A stretch of 62,156 nt of DNA, taken from Oscillospiraceae bacterium (lineage in GTDB: Bacteria; Bacillota; Clostridia; Oscillospirales; Ruminococcaceae). Below the pieces are notes generated by a model that did no database searches, had not been told where the DNA came from, and saw nothing but the letters and a program-made list of their open reading frames with translations. Of the stretch, positions 1 through 7,514 are shown one piece after another. The DNA lies in NCBI GenBank assembly GCA_024695445.1, contig JAILIG010000042.1, positions 1 to 62,156 of the forward strand, in the 5' to 3' direction. Within the stretch, counting starts at the first letter, position 1. Every line of letters starts with the position of its first letter. The translations under genes and the position numbers were made by a program.

Positions 1-302
1 GCTTTTTTGCGTATCACCGCAAGGGTGTGAAATGTTGCAAGGTGCGAATTTGCCGTACTCAGCGCATGAAACAGCGAATGTCCCAGCCACAGCGCAAGTA
101 TCACAACACAATTGATGATGTATGCGCTCTTGTCCGTACTGCCTGCGAGCAGGTCTTTTTCGATCCTTGCAATAAAATAATACGGAGCAATTCCGCAGAA
201 CATACTGATTGCCGCAAGTATCACGCTTGCGGCAAACTTTCCTTTTCGCTCACCCGACTGCCTGAGCAGCCAGCCGAATGAGCCGTTCTGATCCTTCCCC
301 AT
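1..302 (-). CDS. ABC exporter, N-terminal membrane part (runs off window edge)
   Basis: About 100 N-terminal residues are visible before the left edge. The sequence opens MGKDQNGSFGWLLRQSGERK and continues with two hydrophobic helices separated by a short charged loop, then a segment resembling the first coupling region of an ABC exporter. This is the usual start of a fused membrane-plus-ATPase half transporter of the lipid/multidrug (MsbA/IrtA-like) type. The ATG at 302 has an AGGAGG site about 7 bases upstream, which fixes the start. The nucleotide-binding domain lies outside the window, so substrate and partner cannot be judged. A second exporter half often follows such genes, but that is not visible here. 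Confidence 0.75.
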   Translation of the reverse strand, partial: MGKDQNGSFGWLLRQSGERKGKFAASVILAAISMFCGIAPYYFIARIEKDLLAGSTDKSAYIINCVVILALWLGHSLFHALSTANSHLATFHTLAVIRKK

Positions 303-435
303 TAGATATCCTCCTGTCTGTTGCGATAATTCTGCGGTGATACTGCGCCGACGGGTCCATGTGCTCCAGCGCCTGCGAAAAGCTCTGGTTTGCAAGGTGA
401 TACATGCCTTTTTCAAGTTTCAGCGTATCGTACAT
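250..435 (-). CDS. Short 61-residue ORF, possible capsid-gene remnant
   Basis: This frame starts with a good Shine-Dalgarno site (GAAAGGAAGG) and opens MYDTLKLEKGMYHLANQSF, then overlaps the ABC exporter start in another frame. From memory the first 32 residues resemble the N-terminus of some clostridial phage major capsid proteins, after which the resemblance ends abruptly. That would fit a phage gene cut off and fused to unrelated sequence. It could instead be a genuine short leader peptide translated just ahead of the exporter. The resemblance is a recollection and was not searched, so the function is left open. Confidence 0.3.
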   Translation of the reverse strand: MYDTLKLEKGMYHLANQSFSQALEHMDPSAQYHRRIIATDRRISNGEGSERLIRLAAQAVG

Positions 436-793
436 AACGATCCTTCCTTTCTGCCGGCAGCACCGGCAACTGAATGCGGAATGATAAATGATATGCGGTC
501 GTGCGATAAGGGGTCAAGGGGGCAACGAAAGGGGAGCATATATTGGCGGAGCAAATTATGCGTGGTTCGCTTGCGAACCACAGGCGAGTGGGAGAAACTC
601 GGGGGGATAGGGGCTTGGAGCGAAGCGGAATCGCCCCTTTCCCTCTTTGGGTTTGTCTCTCGCACTCGTGCCCCTGCGCCCAGCGAAAATCTCTGTCGGA
701 CAAAGGGTTAAGAACAAGGAACTGAAAACCTCTGTTTTTTGTTCTTCATCTTTTTGTCATGAAAAAACTCCGGCTGGGCGCGGGGCGCGAATC

Positions 794-871
794 GTGAGGG
801 GGAACCACAAGAGAGGGGGAAGTCGTCGGCTCCGCCGCCGGTCTCCCCCCTCTCTTAAGGTTCCCCCTCAC
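794..871. repeat. Large imperfect inverted repeat
   Basis: Arms of about 27 bases (794-820 and 844-871) pair almost perfectly. Each arm contains GTGAGGGGGAACC on its outer side and a run AAGAGAGGGGG on its inner side, with one extra C and one two-base mismatch. The loop of about 23 bases is GC-rich. No run of T follows, so it is not a classic terminator. It looks like a foldback intergenic repeat. Confidence 0.65.
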
Positions 872-935
872 ACTCCCCTTCCTTATTTCTCCCCTCTCTG
901 TTCCGTCACCGCCGGCGTAAGCCGTCATTCCGCAT

Positions 936-962
936 TTACCTCCTACCTCCTACCTCCTACCT
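936..962. repeat. Tandem CTACCTC repeat
   Basis: Three to four copies of a 7-base unit (TACCTCC) lie just downstream of the AATGCGGAATGA inverted copy. On the minus strand this reads as consecutive AGGAGGT motifs. No open frame of note follows on that strand, so the Shine-Dalgarno likeness is probably accidental. Confidence 0.6.
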
Positions 963-1065
963 TCTATTTTTAATCATCGTGTAATCAGCACGCCGAAAAC
1001 GTTGTCTGTCATATTGAAGGCCGGAACAGATTCCGGAAAACAGACAGAAAGCGAGAGATGATACA

Positions 1066-3267
1066 ATGAAAAAAACAGTTTCGATTTTTGCGGCAGCATT
1101 GCTGCTCCTGACAGGCTGCGCCGACAGCAGCTCCGTCACCACAACAGATCAGACCGCTCTCTCCGCCCCCGCGGAAAGCACGCTCTCCGAAACCACCGAT
1201 ACGACTGCCGCACCGGACGATTCCGCGGAAACCGCTTCCTCCGCTGATCTCACCGACGGCACTGCCGCCTCCGGTCAGCAGACAGATGCCGTTTCCGGTA
1301 CATCCGCGGAGAACGGTCAGACCGTCACCACCGCCACAAACGGCGGACAGTCCTCCGGCAGCGTGACAACTGCACCGAAATCCCAGAAGAAACAGCTGAT
1401 CCGCGATCTTTCGGCACTCTCCGTAAAAGGCGATCTCTGCGCTGTCACGGACGGCAGAAACGGCAGAGCAGTCGTCGGCTGCAGCAATGACAGCGGCGGC
1501 ATGACCGCCTATGTCATCGACACCGCTGCGGACAGGCTCGTCACCTCGTTCAAGCTGAAATATAACTGTGAGGAGTTCCTCGGCGTCACCAAACAGAACG
1601 AACTGATCACCCAGCGCGAATTCGGCCAGTATGACACTTTTGAGGGCACGGAGCTTGTCTATTACGATCTGACGACCGGAAAGGCGCAGGCGGTGAATTA
1701 CAAAACAACGGTCTACGCGTTTGCGCAGTATGAAAAGAAGACGGACACGGTCTATGGCTATACCAGAGATAAGCTCTATACATTCGGCAGAGACGGCAGC
1801 TTCCGCACGGCGGCGAATTCTTCTTATTACGACGGCGGCTTCTGCTTCTTCGCGGACGGCATTATCGTTGATAAAGAATACGGAGCGGCCGGAAACACGA
1901 TCCATGTCCGGCAGTCCGGCCAGACGAAGGATCTCTGGGACCTTGCGGAATCGCAGACCGATCCGGTCGAGCTTACGGCGTCCGGCAGCGCGATGCTCAT
2001 CACGAAGACCGCTTATGTCGAGGCGAAGGGCTGCTCCGTCACGAACGCTGTCATCAGCGACCTGCACAGCGGCAGCCTGCGGGCGGAATGCAAGCTCACA
2101 GAAGGCGCTTACAGCCTGTTCACCGCGCAGGATTCTGACACCGCGCTGATCGCAGCGGTCGATCCGGACAGCTGGAACATGAAGTCCCTGACGCTCTTTG
2201 ACACGAAGACCTGCAAACGCGCAAAGAATAAGATCGCACTCAAAGCAAATACCTTTGCGGTGCGGTGCTGCATGCTGAAGGACAACGGTCTCTGGGCGGC
2301 GGCGGTCAGCGAGGGCAGCGGTTCGTCCGCGAGAACGCGCGTGTTCCTGATCGACCCGACACAGACCGACATCACCCGCAGCTTTGACAAGCCCTATGAC
2401 TTCAGCAAGGCTTCCGTCAGTACCAAGGCGCTCGGCAAAGAGCTGGAGCCGCTGCACGAGATCACGGAGCGCATCCTGAAGAATACCGGCGTGCATGTCC
2501 TGATCGGCAATGAGATCTTCACGGACGGCTACCCGAGCAACTTTATTCTGACCTCCTGCGAGGAGGAAGGCTACGGCGTGAACGCCTACCGCGACAAACT
2601 GCTCGCTATTGAAAAACAGCTGAACCGTTATCCGAAGGACTTTTTCAGAAAGTATGTCCGCAGCTCCCGCAGCGGCGCGGCCATGAACGGCCTCAGAGTG
2701 TTCGTGCCGATCAATATCACGAACATGCAGGGCGGCGGCATCGCGGCAGGCGGCCTCACATGGCAGAGCGAGGGCTGGTACAATGTCGCGGTCCGCATCG
2801 ACACGATTGAAGGCTACAACACCACGCTGCATCACGAGCTCTGGCACAGCGCTGACTTTGTCCTGCAGGATGCCGGCATCGACATCTACGATGCGAAATG
2901 GAACGCGCACAACCCGAAGAACTTCACCTACAGCACCGGCAACTACGAGGACTATTTCACGCATACGGAGTACGCGGATCAGAACCTCAAGGACGCGGCG
3001 CTGAAAGCGTCGATCAGCGCGGATGAGATCTGCTTTGTCCGTGATTACGGCATCGTCAGCGGGGAGGAGGACAGCGCGATCCTGATCGAGGCGCTGTTCG
3101 ATACGCCGTGGCATTTCGGCGCGGGAAACAATTCTCTCGGCTACAAGTACAAAAACACCAAGGAAATGATCGCGGCGTTCCCGCATCTGCAGGGAAAGCT
3201 CGATCTGCTCACCGCAGCGGCAAAGAAGCTCTGGGGCTATGCCTACTGGGAGCAGATGTCGCTGTAA
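1066..3267 (+). CDS. Secreted lipoprotein with putative C-terminal zinc metallopeptidase
   Basis: The 733-residue product starts with a lipoprotein signal (LLLLTGC lipobox, Cys at about residue 18), followed by a Ser/Thr-rich linker to about residue 100. A long middle part with repeated strand-rich blocks could form a beta-propeller. The C-terminal third carries HELWH at residues 590-594, an HExxH pattern in the sequence TTLHHELWHSADF, followed by conserved-looking acidic residues that could supply the third zinc ligand. This suggests an extracellular, membrane-anchored metallopeptidase of unassigned family. The peptidase role is inferred from the motif alone. A clean intrinsic terminator follows and no partner gene is obvious. 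Confidence 0.75.
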   Translation: MKKTVSIFAAALLLLTGCADSSSVTTTDQTALSAPAESTLSETTDTTAAPDDSAETASSADLTDGTAASGQQTDAVSGTSAENGQTVTTATNGGQSSGSVTTAPKSQKKQLIRDLSALSVKGDLCAVTDGRNGRAVVGCSNDSGGMTAYVIDTAADRLVTSFKLKYNCEEFLGVTKQNELITQREFGQYDTFEGTELVYYDLTTGKAQAVNYKTTVYAFAQYEKKTDTVYGYTRDKLYTFGRDGSFRTAANSSYYDGGFCFFADGIIVDKEYGAAGNTIHVRQSGQTKDLWDLAESQTDPVELTASGSAMLITKTAYVEAKGCSVTNAVISDLHSGSLRAECKLTEGAYSLFTAQDSDTALIAAVDPDSWNMKSLTLFDTKTCKRAKNKIALKANTFAVRCCMLKDNGLWAAAVSEGSGSSARTRVFLIDPTQTDITRSFDKPYDFSKASVSTKALGKELEPLHEITERILKNTGVHVLIGNEIFTDGYPSNFILTSCEEEGYGVNAYRDKLLAIEKQLNRYPKDFFRKYVRSSRSGAAMNGLRVFVPINITNMQGGGIAAGGLTWQSEGWYNVAVRIDTIEGYNTTLHHELWHSADFVLQDAGIDIYDAKWNAHNPKNFTYSTGNYEDYFTHTEYADQNLKDAALKASISADEICFVRDYGIVSGEEDSAILIEALFDTPWHFGAGNNSLGYKYKNTKEMIAAFPHLQGKLDLLTAAAKKLWGYAYWEQMSL

Positions 3268-3325
3268 GACACACTGACAGCAGACAGTATCATTCTCTCG
3301 CAGGGTCATCCGGACCCGGATCCTT

Positions 3326-3359
3326 TCCCCCGCCGGTTCACAGGCGGGGGAGCTTTTTT
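3326..3359 (+). terminator. Intrinsic terminator
   Basis: A CCCCCGCC/GGCGGGGG stem with an 8-base loop is followed by AGCTTTTTT. It ends the lipoprotein transcript. Confidence 0.9.
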
Positions 3360-3635
3360 CAAGCACGGAGATTTATGAATAAACTTTGCAGAAAGCTTAT
3401 CGCGAATGTGAATTCTGAACGATTTTCCAATTAAATGATCGTCTGTTTACTTTTCGTTTGTCCGTTTTGTAGAATGTGTATAAATCTCTTTTGTTTCCGG
3501 TGAAAATATGCTACAATAGAGATGAGTGGAGACATGCGCAGTTCGGGAGCCTGCTCTCCGCTTTTACTTAAATAAACAAAGTCGGCACGAACCGGCAGAA
3601 CCGAATCATCCAACAAGGCGAAGGAGAGAGATGCC
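3360..3635 (+). promoter_or_regulatory. Upstream region of the 53-residue gene
   Basis: No gene is seen here. A TACAAT -10-like box at about 3511-3516 follows TTGTTT at a short spacing, so the promoter is plausible but not ideal. The expected leader of about 110 bases contains a GGAGA/TCTCC pairing near 3527-3562 and a GAACCGGC/GCCGA-rich section. The stretch is AT-rich compared with its surroundings. Confidence 0.4.
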
Positions 3636-3797
3636 ATGCAGAGAAATTCCCAAGAGAATGTTTATTTCGGATATACACTATCTGAATTGGAGCAGCAATT
3701 TGAAGGAACAAAGTATGTTTTTACTGTGAACGATGAAGGTCAAACAACCGTTAAAGCATTTGAAGCATATGTCTTTATTGTACAGCAGAAATCATGA
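3636..3797 (+). CDS. Unknown 53-residue small protein
   Basis: This short frame begins MQRNSQENVYFGYTLSELEQ and has a strong Shine-Dalgarno site (GAAGGAGAG) about 8 bases before its ATG. It is acidic, has no membrane segment and no cysteine, and its codons are more AT-rich than those of neighbouring genes. A promoter-like TACAAT box lies about 120 bases upstream and a convergent hairpin just downstream. I do not recognise the family. The good ribosome site and coherent composition argue that it is translated, while its short length keeps this uncertain. AT-rich composition might reflect recent acquisition. Confidence 0.6.
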   Translation: MQRNSQENVYFGYTLSELEQQFEGTKYVFTVNDEGQTTVKAFEAYVFIVQQKS

Positions 3798-3823
3798 AAA
3801 AGCAAGAGATGTTCCGTATATAA

Positions 3824-3872
3824 ACAAAAAAGCGCCGCGCTCTAGGATATCATATCCCAGAATGCGGCGTTT
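3824..3872 (-). terminator. Intrinsic terminator of the transglutaminase-like gene
   Basis: Read on the minus strand, a CGCCGC/GCGGCG stem encloses an inner GGATAT/ATATCC pairing and is followed by CTTTTTTG. It may also slow transcription of the convergent small gene, where the T run is weaker. Confidence 0.8.
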
Positions 3873-3935
3873 AATCATACTGCTTCATTCTTTGTTCTGT
3901 TCATTTCCTGACGGGCGTTCTACATCCTGTACCGC

Positions 3936-5696
3936 TTACTGAGTCACAGTCAGCGTCGCCGGGTAAGAAGTCATCGTATTGCCGTTTTTGTTCGTGACCG
4001 TGCAGATATACTGCCGTCCGTTCATGCCGGCGGTCGCCGTAAAGCTCAGGGTGCTGCCGGTCTCGCTCAGCGTGATCCACTGACCGTTTGCGGAGTTGCG
4101 GTACTTCCACTGATAAGTCAGCTGGTCGCCGAACATTGTGACCGCAAAGGTTGCCGTCTGACCTGCGTGAACCGTCTGGCTCGCAGGTGCGCAGTTGTTG
4201 ACATAATCCCAGAAGCCCTCATGACGCTGGTGGAGATAATAGAGGAACTCCGGCTGCTTGTTGTTCAGGTATTCCCAGCCGCAGTAGCCGTACATGAACT
4301 GCAGCACGCCGTTAAATGCCTGCCAGTCAGAGCCCTGGAACATCACGCCGTCCATATCGAGGTCGTAGTCGAGAATGCCGTCGTTGTTGCTGTCTGCGAA
4401 GGACTCGGTCGCACTTGCAATCATGGCCTCGACCTCACTGCTCGTGCCCGTAAAGGTACTGAGGTACGGGTGCTCATTTGCGACATTCCACAGAGAAGGC
4501 GGATCGAAATGCGGGGAAATCTGGCTGTTATGGATTGTCTGCATCGCTGCATCGCTCTTGAGGAAGCGCGTATACATGGTTCCGTAGAGGGTGCCGTTTG
4601 TGTGGTCGTCCCAGGTCACATCCGTTTCATAGTACTTGCCGCCGATCTTGACCAGATTCCATGCGTGACCGACATTGCCCGCATTGGTCGTCTGAAGCGG
4701 ATAGGACTCGATGTTCGCAGCGGAAAGCAGCATGGTGTATGCCTTGGTATAGCCTGCACAGACTGTTTCACCGATGCCCTGTCCGCGGACATTCAGCGCA
4801 TAGCTGAGGAACACGGAAGATGCAACCTGGTTTTCGCTGTCGTCCAGCCGCTCAGAGCCGTTGCAGTCTTCATACTGGCAGTGGCGGACGAGCCAGTCGT
4901 GGAGCTGACGCGCCTTCAGACCGTCGTTCATCCACGGATCGGTTTCTGTTGCGACAATATAATCGCAAAGTGCAGTGCAGTAATCATTGACGAACTTGAC
5001 ATTGACGCTTCTGGAAAAATGATTGAGAATTGCAGTCGAAACGGAAGAATTCAGAACCGGGTACTGCAGACCGTTGATGTTCTGATACGAAAGAACCGTT
5101 TTGCCGTTGACCTTGGTCAGCTTCGGGCAGTCCACAAAGGCTTCAAAGTATCTGCTCGTAAAGGAATTCGCGGAAACCTGCACATTCGTCAGTTCCGGGC
5201 ATTCTGCAAATACATTCGCGCTCAGCTCGGTCGGGCCGGTAATCTTCACGGTTTTCAGCGCTTCACATTCTCTGAAGGCGCTCTGCTCAACATAGGTTAC
5301 ATTGGCAGGCAGAGTGACGCTCTTCAGATCCGTAAATGCAAAGGCGTAAAAGCCGATGCGCTGGAGCGTGGAGGGAAGTGACACGGATGTATAGTGCTTG
5401 TTCCCGAATCCGTTCCAGAGGCCGAAATCTTCAATCTCCGTGACCGTCAACTGCACATTCGGCAGCTGCGAATTCGACGACGACGGGTTGATCGTGCCGG
5501 GAATGGTGACGGATGTGAGGGATGAGGCGCAGTTTGTGACTTTTGCGGTCTGTGCTGTCGTGTCATAGGAATAGGTGATGCCGTTGATCGTGCAGGAGCC
5601 CGTCGCCGCTTCCGCGGTCAGGCAGGGTGCAAATGCGGCTGCGCAGACACCGAGAGTTGCTGATGCGAGCCATGTGATGAGTTTGCTGTGTTTCAT
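3936..5696 (-). CDS. Secreted LRR / transglutaminase-like / Ig-like protein
   Basis: The 586-residue product starts at the ATG at 5696 (AAGGAGG 7 bases upstream); an open frame continuing to 5852 is probably untranslated leader. Order: signal peptide (about 1-30), BspA-type leucine-rich repeats (about 60-230), a transglutaminase-like core with Cys313 (ETVCAGY), His344 (GHAWN) and Asp359 (ETDVTW), an Asp/Asn-rich calcium-loop-like segment (DSNNDGILD, then DLDMDG), and a C-terminal Ig-like domain of about 80 residues. The triad is in the order and spacing expected for the family, so a cysteine-protease or cross-linking activity at the cell surface is likely. Its Ig-like domain is of the type repeated in the 1402-residue protein downstream. 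Substrate is unknown. Confidence 0.85.
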   Translation of the reverse strand: MKHSKLITWLASATLGVCAAAFAPCLTAEAATGSCTINGITYSYDTTAQTAKVTNCASSLTSVTIPGTINPSSSNSQLPNVQLTVTEIEDFGLWNGFGNKHYTSVSLPSTLQRIGFYAFAFTDLKSVTLPANVTYVEQSAFRECEALKTVKITGPTELSANVFAECPELTNVQVSANSFTSRYFEAFVDCPKLTKVNGKTVLSYQNINGLQYPVLNSSVSTAILNHFSRSVNVKFVNDYCTALCDYIVATETDPWMNDGLKARQLHDWLVRHCQYEDCNGSERLDDSENQVASSVFLSYALNVRGQGIGETVCAGYTKAYTMLLSAANIESYPLQTTNAGNVGHAWNLVKIGGKYYETDVTWDDHTNGTLYGTMYTRFLKSDAAMQTIHNSQISPHFDPPSLWNVANEHPYLSTFTGTSSEVEAMIASATESFADSNNDGILDYDLDMDGVMFQGSDWQAFNGVLQFMYGYCGWEYLNNKQPEFLYYLHQRHEGFWDYVNNCAPASQTVHAGQTATFAVTMFGDQLTYQWKYRNSANGQWITLSETGSTLSFTATAGMNGRQYICTVTNKNGNTMTSYPATLTVTQ

Positions 5697-5853
5697 GTGA
5701 AAATCCTCCTTAAAAAGTTGTTTAATATACCGAGCTGCCTCCTCCGCGCGGAATGCAGCCTGGTTTCGGAATGATAGAATTGCTGTGTCTCCGTTGCAGA
5801 CATCACGCATCCGGTCCTGGTGCCGGACGCATTCTGTTGATATTCTGTTCATA

Positions 5854-5883
5854 ATTATATAACGATGTTGTGTTCCTTGTCAA
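5854..5883 (-). promoter_or_regulatory. Promoter of the transglutaminase-like gene
   Basis: On the minus strand TTGACA (5883-5878) and TATAAT (5859-5854) are separated by 18 bases. Transcription should begin near 5847 and produce a leader of about 150 bases, which contains a GCATCCGG/CCGGACGC hairpin-like pair near 5807-5831. Confidence 0.85.
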
Positions 5884-5893
5884 CCGTTTCAAA

Positions 5894-5966
5894 GTAAGAT
5901 GCGTGATAAGCAGGGTAAGTTGTGTTTTTATGAAAGTAAGTTGCATTCTGAGCAAGGCAAGATGCG
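5894..5966. repeat. Four direct repeats at exact 21-bp spacing
   Basis: Copies of GTAAGNTGCG start at 5894, 5915, 5936 and 5957 (GTAAGATGCG, GTAAGTTGTG, GTAAGTTGCA, GCAAGATGCG). A 21-bp step places every copy on the same DNA face. The nearest copy lies about 10 bp upstream of the -35 box of the minus-strand promoter, which is the position expected for activator sites. LytTR-type regulators use imperfect 9-bp direct repeats about 21 bp apart, but the fit to that consensus is partial. Confidence 0.8.
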
Positions 5967-6027
5967 CTGCACACGCAGAGCAGAACGGAGGGAAAGCAGC
6001 AAAGCACGGCTCAACGACAAACAGGCA

Positions 6028-6060
6028 TAAAAATACCGGCTCACAAAAGTAAGCCGGTAT
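6028..6060 (-). terminator. Intrinsic terminator of the amino-acid importer operon
   Basis: On the minus strand ATACCGGCT pairs with AGCCGGTAT and is followed by a TTTTT run. Confidence 0.9.
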
Positions 6061-6074
6061 ATATGCTGTACTGC

Positions 6075-6800
6075 TCAGAGCACCTTTGAAAGAAAATCTT
6101 TCAGACGCGGGCTCTTTGGATTGGAAAAGAATTCTGCGGGACTGTTCTGCTCCATGATTTTGCCGTCCGCCATGAACAGGATCCGCGACGCAACCTCGCG
6201 TGCAAAGCCCATTTCATGCGTGACAACAACCATGGTCATGCCGTCCTCTGCAAGCTGCTTCATCAGCTCCAGCACCTCGCCGACCATTTCCGGATCGAGC
6301 GCAGAGGTCGGTTCATCGAACAGCATAACCTCCGGATTCATCGCCAGCGACCGCGCAATCGCAATGCGCTGCTTCTGTCCGCCGGAAAGCTGGGCCGGAT
6401 AAGCGTCCGCCTTGTCCGCCAGGCCAACCCGCTTCAGCAGCTCCGATGCCCGGTCGTCTGCCTGCTCCTTCGTCAGAATGCCGAGCTTGACGGGCGCCAG
6501 CGTGATATTTCGCCGGATGGTAAGATGCGGGAACAGATTGAAATGCTGAAACACCATGCCCATTCTGCGGCGAATGAGATTGAGCTCGCGGTCGTGCAGC
6601 CCGGTCAGCTCCTGTCCGTCAAAGACAATGCTGCCGGCTGTCGGTTTCTCGGTGAGGTTCAGGCAGCGCAGAAAGGTGCTCTTGCCGGAGCCGGACGGCC
6701 CGATGATGACGACCTTCTCTCCCTTTTCAATCTGCTCGGAAATGCCGTTCAGAACAGTCACATCTCCGAAGCGCATCGTCAGATCCTTAACGGTGATCAT
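6075..6800 (-). CDS. Polar amino-acid ABC transporter, ATP-binding protein
   Basis: The 241-residue protein is a complete GlnQ/HisP-type ATPase: Walker [10 protein letters not shown], a Q-loop at [12 protein letters not shown], signature LSGGQKQR, Walker [15 protein letters not shown] and the switch His in [10 protein letters not shown]. Its length is normal for the family. It overlaps the permease gene by 14 bases and is last in a three-gene operon. It would drive uptake of a polar amino acid at the inner face of the membrane. The substrate cannot be fixed from sequence. Confidence 0.95.
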   Translation of the reverse strand: MITVKDLTMRFGDVTVLNGISEQIEKGEKVVIIGPSGSGKSTFLRCLNLTEKPTAGSIVFDGQELTGLHDRELNLIRRRMGMVFQHFNLFPHLTIRRNITLAPVKLGILTKEQADDRASELLKRVGLADKADAYPAQLSGGQKQRIAIARSLAMNPEVMLFDEPTSALDPEMVGEVLELMKQLAEDGMTMVVVTHEMGFAREVASRILFMADGKIMEQNSPAEFFSNPKSPRLKDFLSKVL

Positions 6801-7485
6801 TGGATGCCAGCCTCCTTTCGAGCAGATTTACAAGCTTTGTCAGCAGAACGACCATGACCAGATAGATGACGGCGACCGCAATGAGCGGCATGAATGCCGA
6901 AAAAGTCTGCGAGCGGATGATATCGCCGCCCTTGGTCAGATCGGCGATTGCGATATAGCCCGCAACGGAGGTTTCCTTCAGCAGGACAATCGCTTCGTTT
7001 GCCAGTGCCGGCAGCACCGTCTTGAGCGCCTGCGGCATAATCACGGAAATCATCGTCTGCCGGTAATTGAGACCGAGACTGCGTCCGGCTTCCAGCTGTC
7101 CGATGTCCACCGCCATGATGCCGCCGCGCACGATCTCGGCGACATACGCACCCGAATTGATGCCGAATGCGATGACGGCGACAAAGGTCTTGGAGATCGG
7201 CACGCTTGCGAAGATGACAAAATAAATAATCAGCAGCTGCACCACAACCGGTGTGCCGCGGATGACCGTCAGATATAGCCGGCAGATCAGATCGGGAATC
7301 AGCAGTTTGCCGGTCCGAAGATGCGTCGAGCGGATGATCGCAACCAGAAAGCCCAGCAGCATTCCGATGATTACGGCGAAAAATGTGATAATCAGCGTGG
7401 TCTTCAGGCCGTCTGTCAGATATTGCCAGCGGTTTTCCTCGATGAAATTCTGTCGGAAGCTCTCAAGGAAGCCCATACGAAACAC
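6787..7485 (-). CDS. Polar amino-acid ABC transporter, permease
   Basis: This 232-residue protein is a HisM/GlnP-type permease with about five membrane helices. It contains the coupling motif typical of the family ([20 protein letters not shown], where EAA-G is conserved) and a further helix region with AVAVIYLVM near the C-terminus. It sits between the binding-protein and ATPase genes, with 29 bases to the former and an overlap with the latter. A single permease gene suggests a homodimeric channel. The Shine-Dalgarno GAAAGGAG precedes the start. Confidence 0.93.
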   Translation of the reverse strand: MFRMGFLESFRQNFIEENRWQYLTDGLKTTLIITFFAVIIGMLLGFLVAIIRSTHLRTGKLLIPDLICRLYLTVIRGTPVVVQLLIIYFVIFASVPISKTFVAVIAFGINSGAYVAEIVRGGIMAVDIGQLEAGRSLGLNYRQTMISVIMPQALKTVLPALANEAIVLLKETSVAGYIAIADLTKGGDIIRSQTFSAFMPLIAVAVIYLVMVVLLTKLVNLLERRLASNDHR

Positions 7486-7514
7486 TCCTTTCGTCAGCGA
7501 GCAGCCTCAGCCGT

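Larger units (their letters stand above)
436..1065. other. Gene-poor stretch with inverted repeats and a tandem polypyrimidine tract
   Basis: I see no convincing gene in these 630 bases. The stretch holds a TGGTTCGC/GCGAACCA palindrome near 563-580, a long inverted repeat at 794-871, a TACCTCC tandem at about 936-962, and a 12-bp inverted pair AATGCGGAATGA at 473-484 and 925-936. This composition suggests a decayed mobile or intergenic repeat element rather than a regulatory region alone. Confidence 0.6.

Noticed and set aside
1009-3366. A 785-codon open frame on the minus strand across the lipoprotein gene
   Set aside because: It is antisense to a well-supported lipoprotein with signal peptide and terminator. 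High GC content leaves such frames open; it has no ribosome site.
4330-4400. A dockerin in the transglutaminase-like protein
   Set aside because: Only closely spaced Asp/Asn loops (DSNNDGILD, DLDMDG) are present, without the paired loop-helix repeats of a dockerin.
4167-5381. A 404-codon plus-strand frame opposite the transglutaminase-like gene
   Set aside because: No ribosome site or domain; the minus-strand protein has an intact catalytic triad.
5697-5852. Extension of the transglutaminase-like protein by 52 residues
   Set aside because: The extra part is not signal-like and lies in the transcript leader; ATG 5696 has an AAGGAGG site and starts a signal peptide.
5894-5966. CRISPR-like repeats
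   Set aside because: Four 10-base units with 11-base spacers are far too short for CRISPR; promoter position points to regulation.
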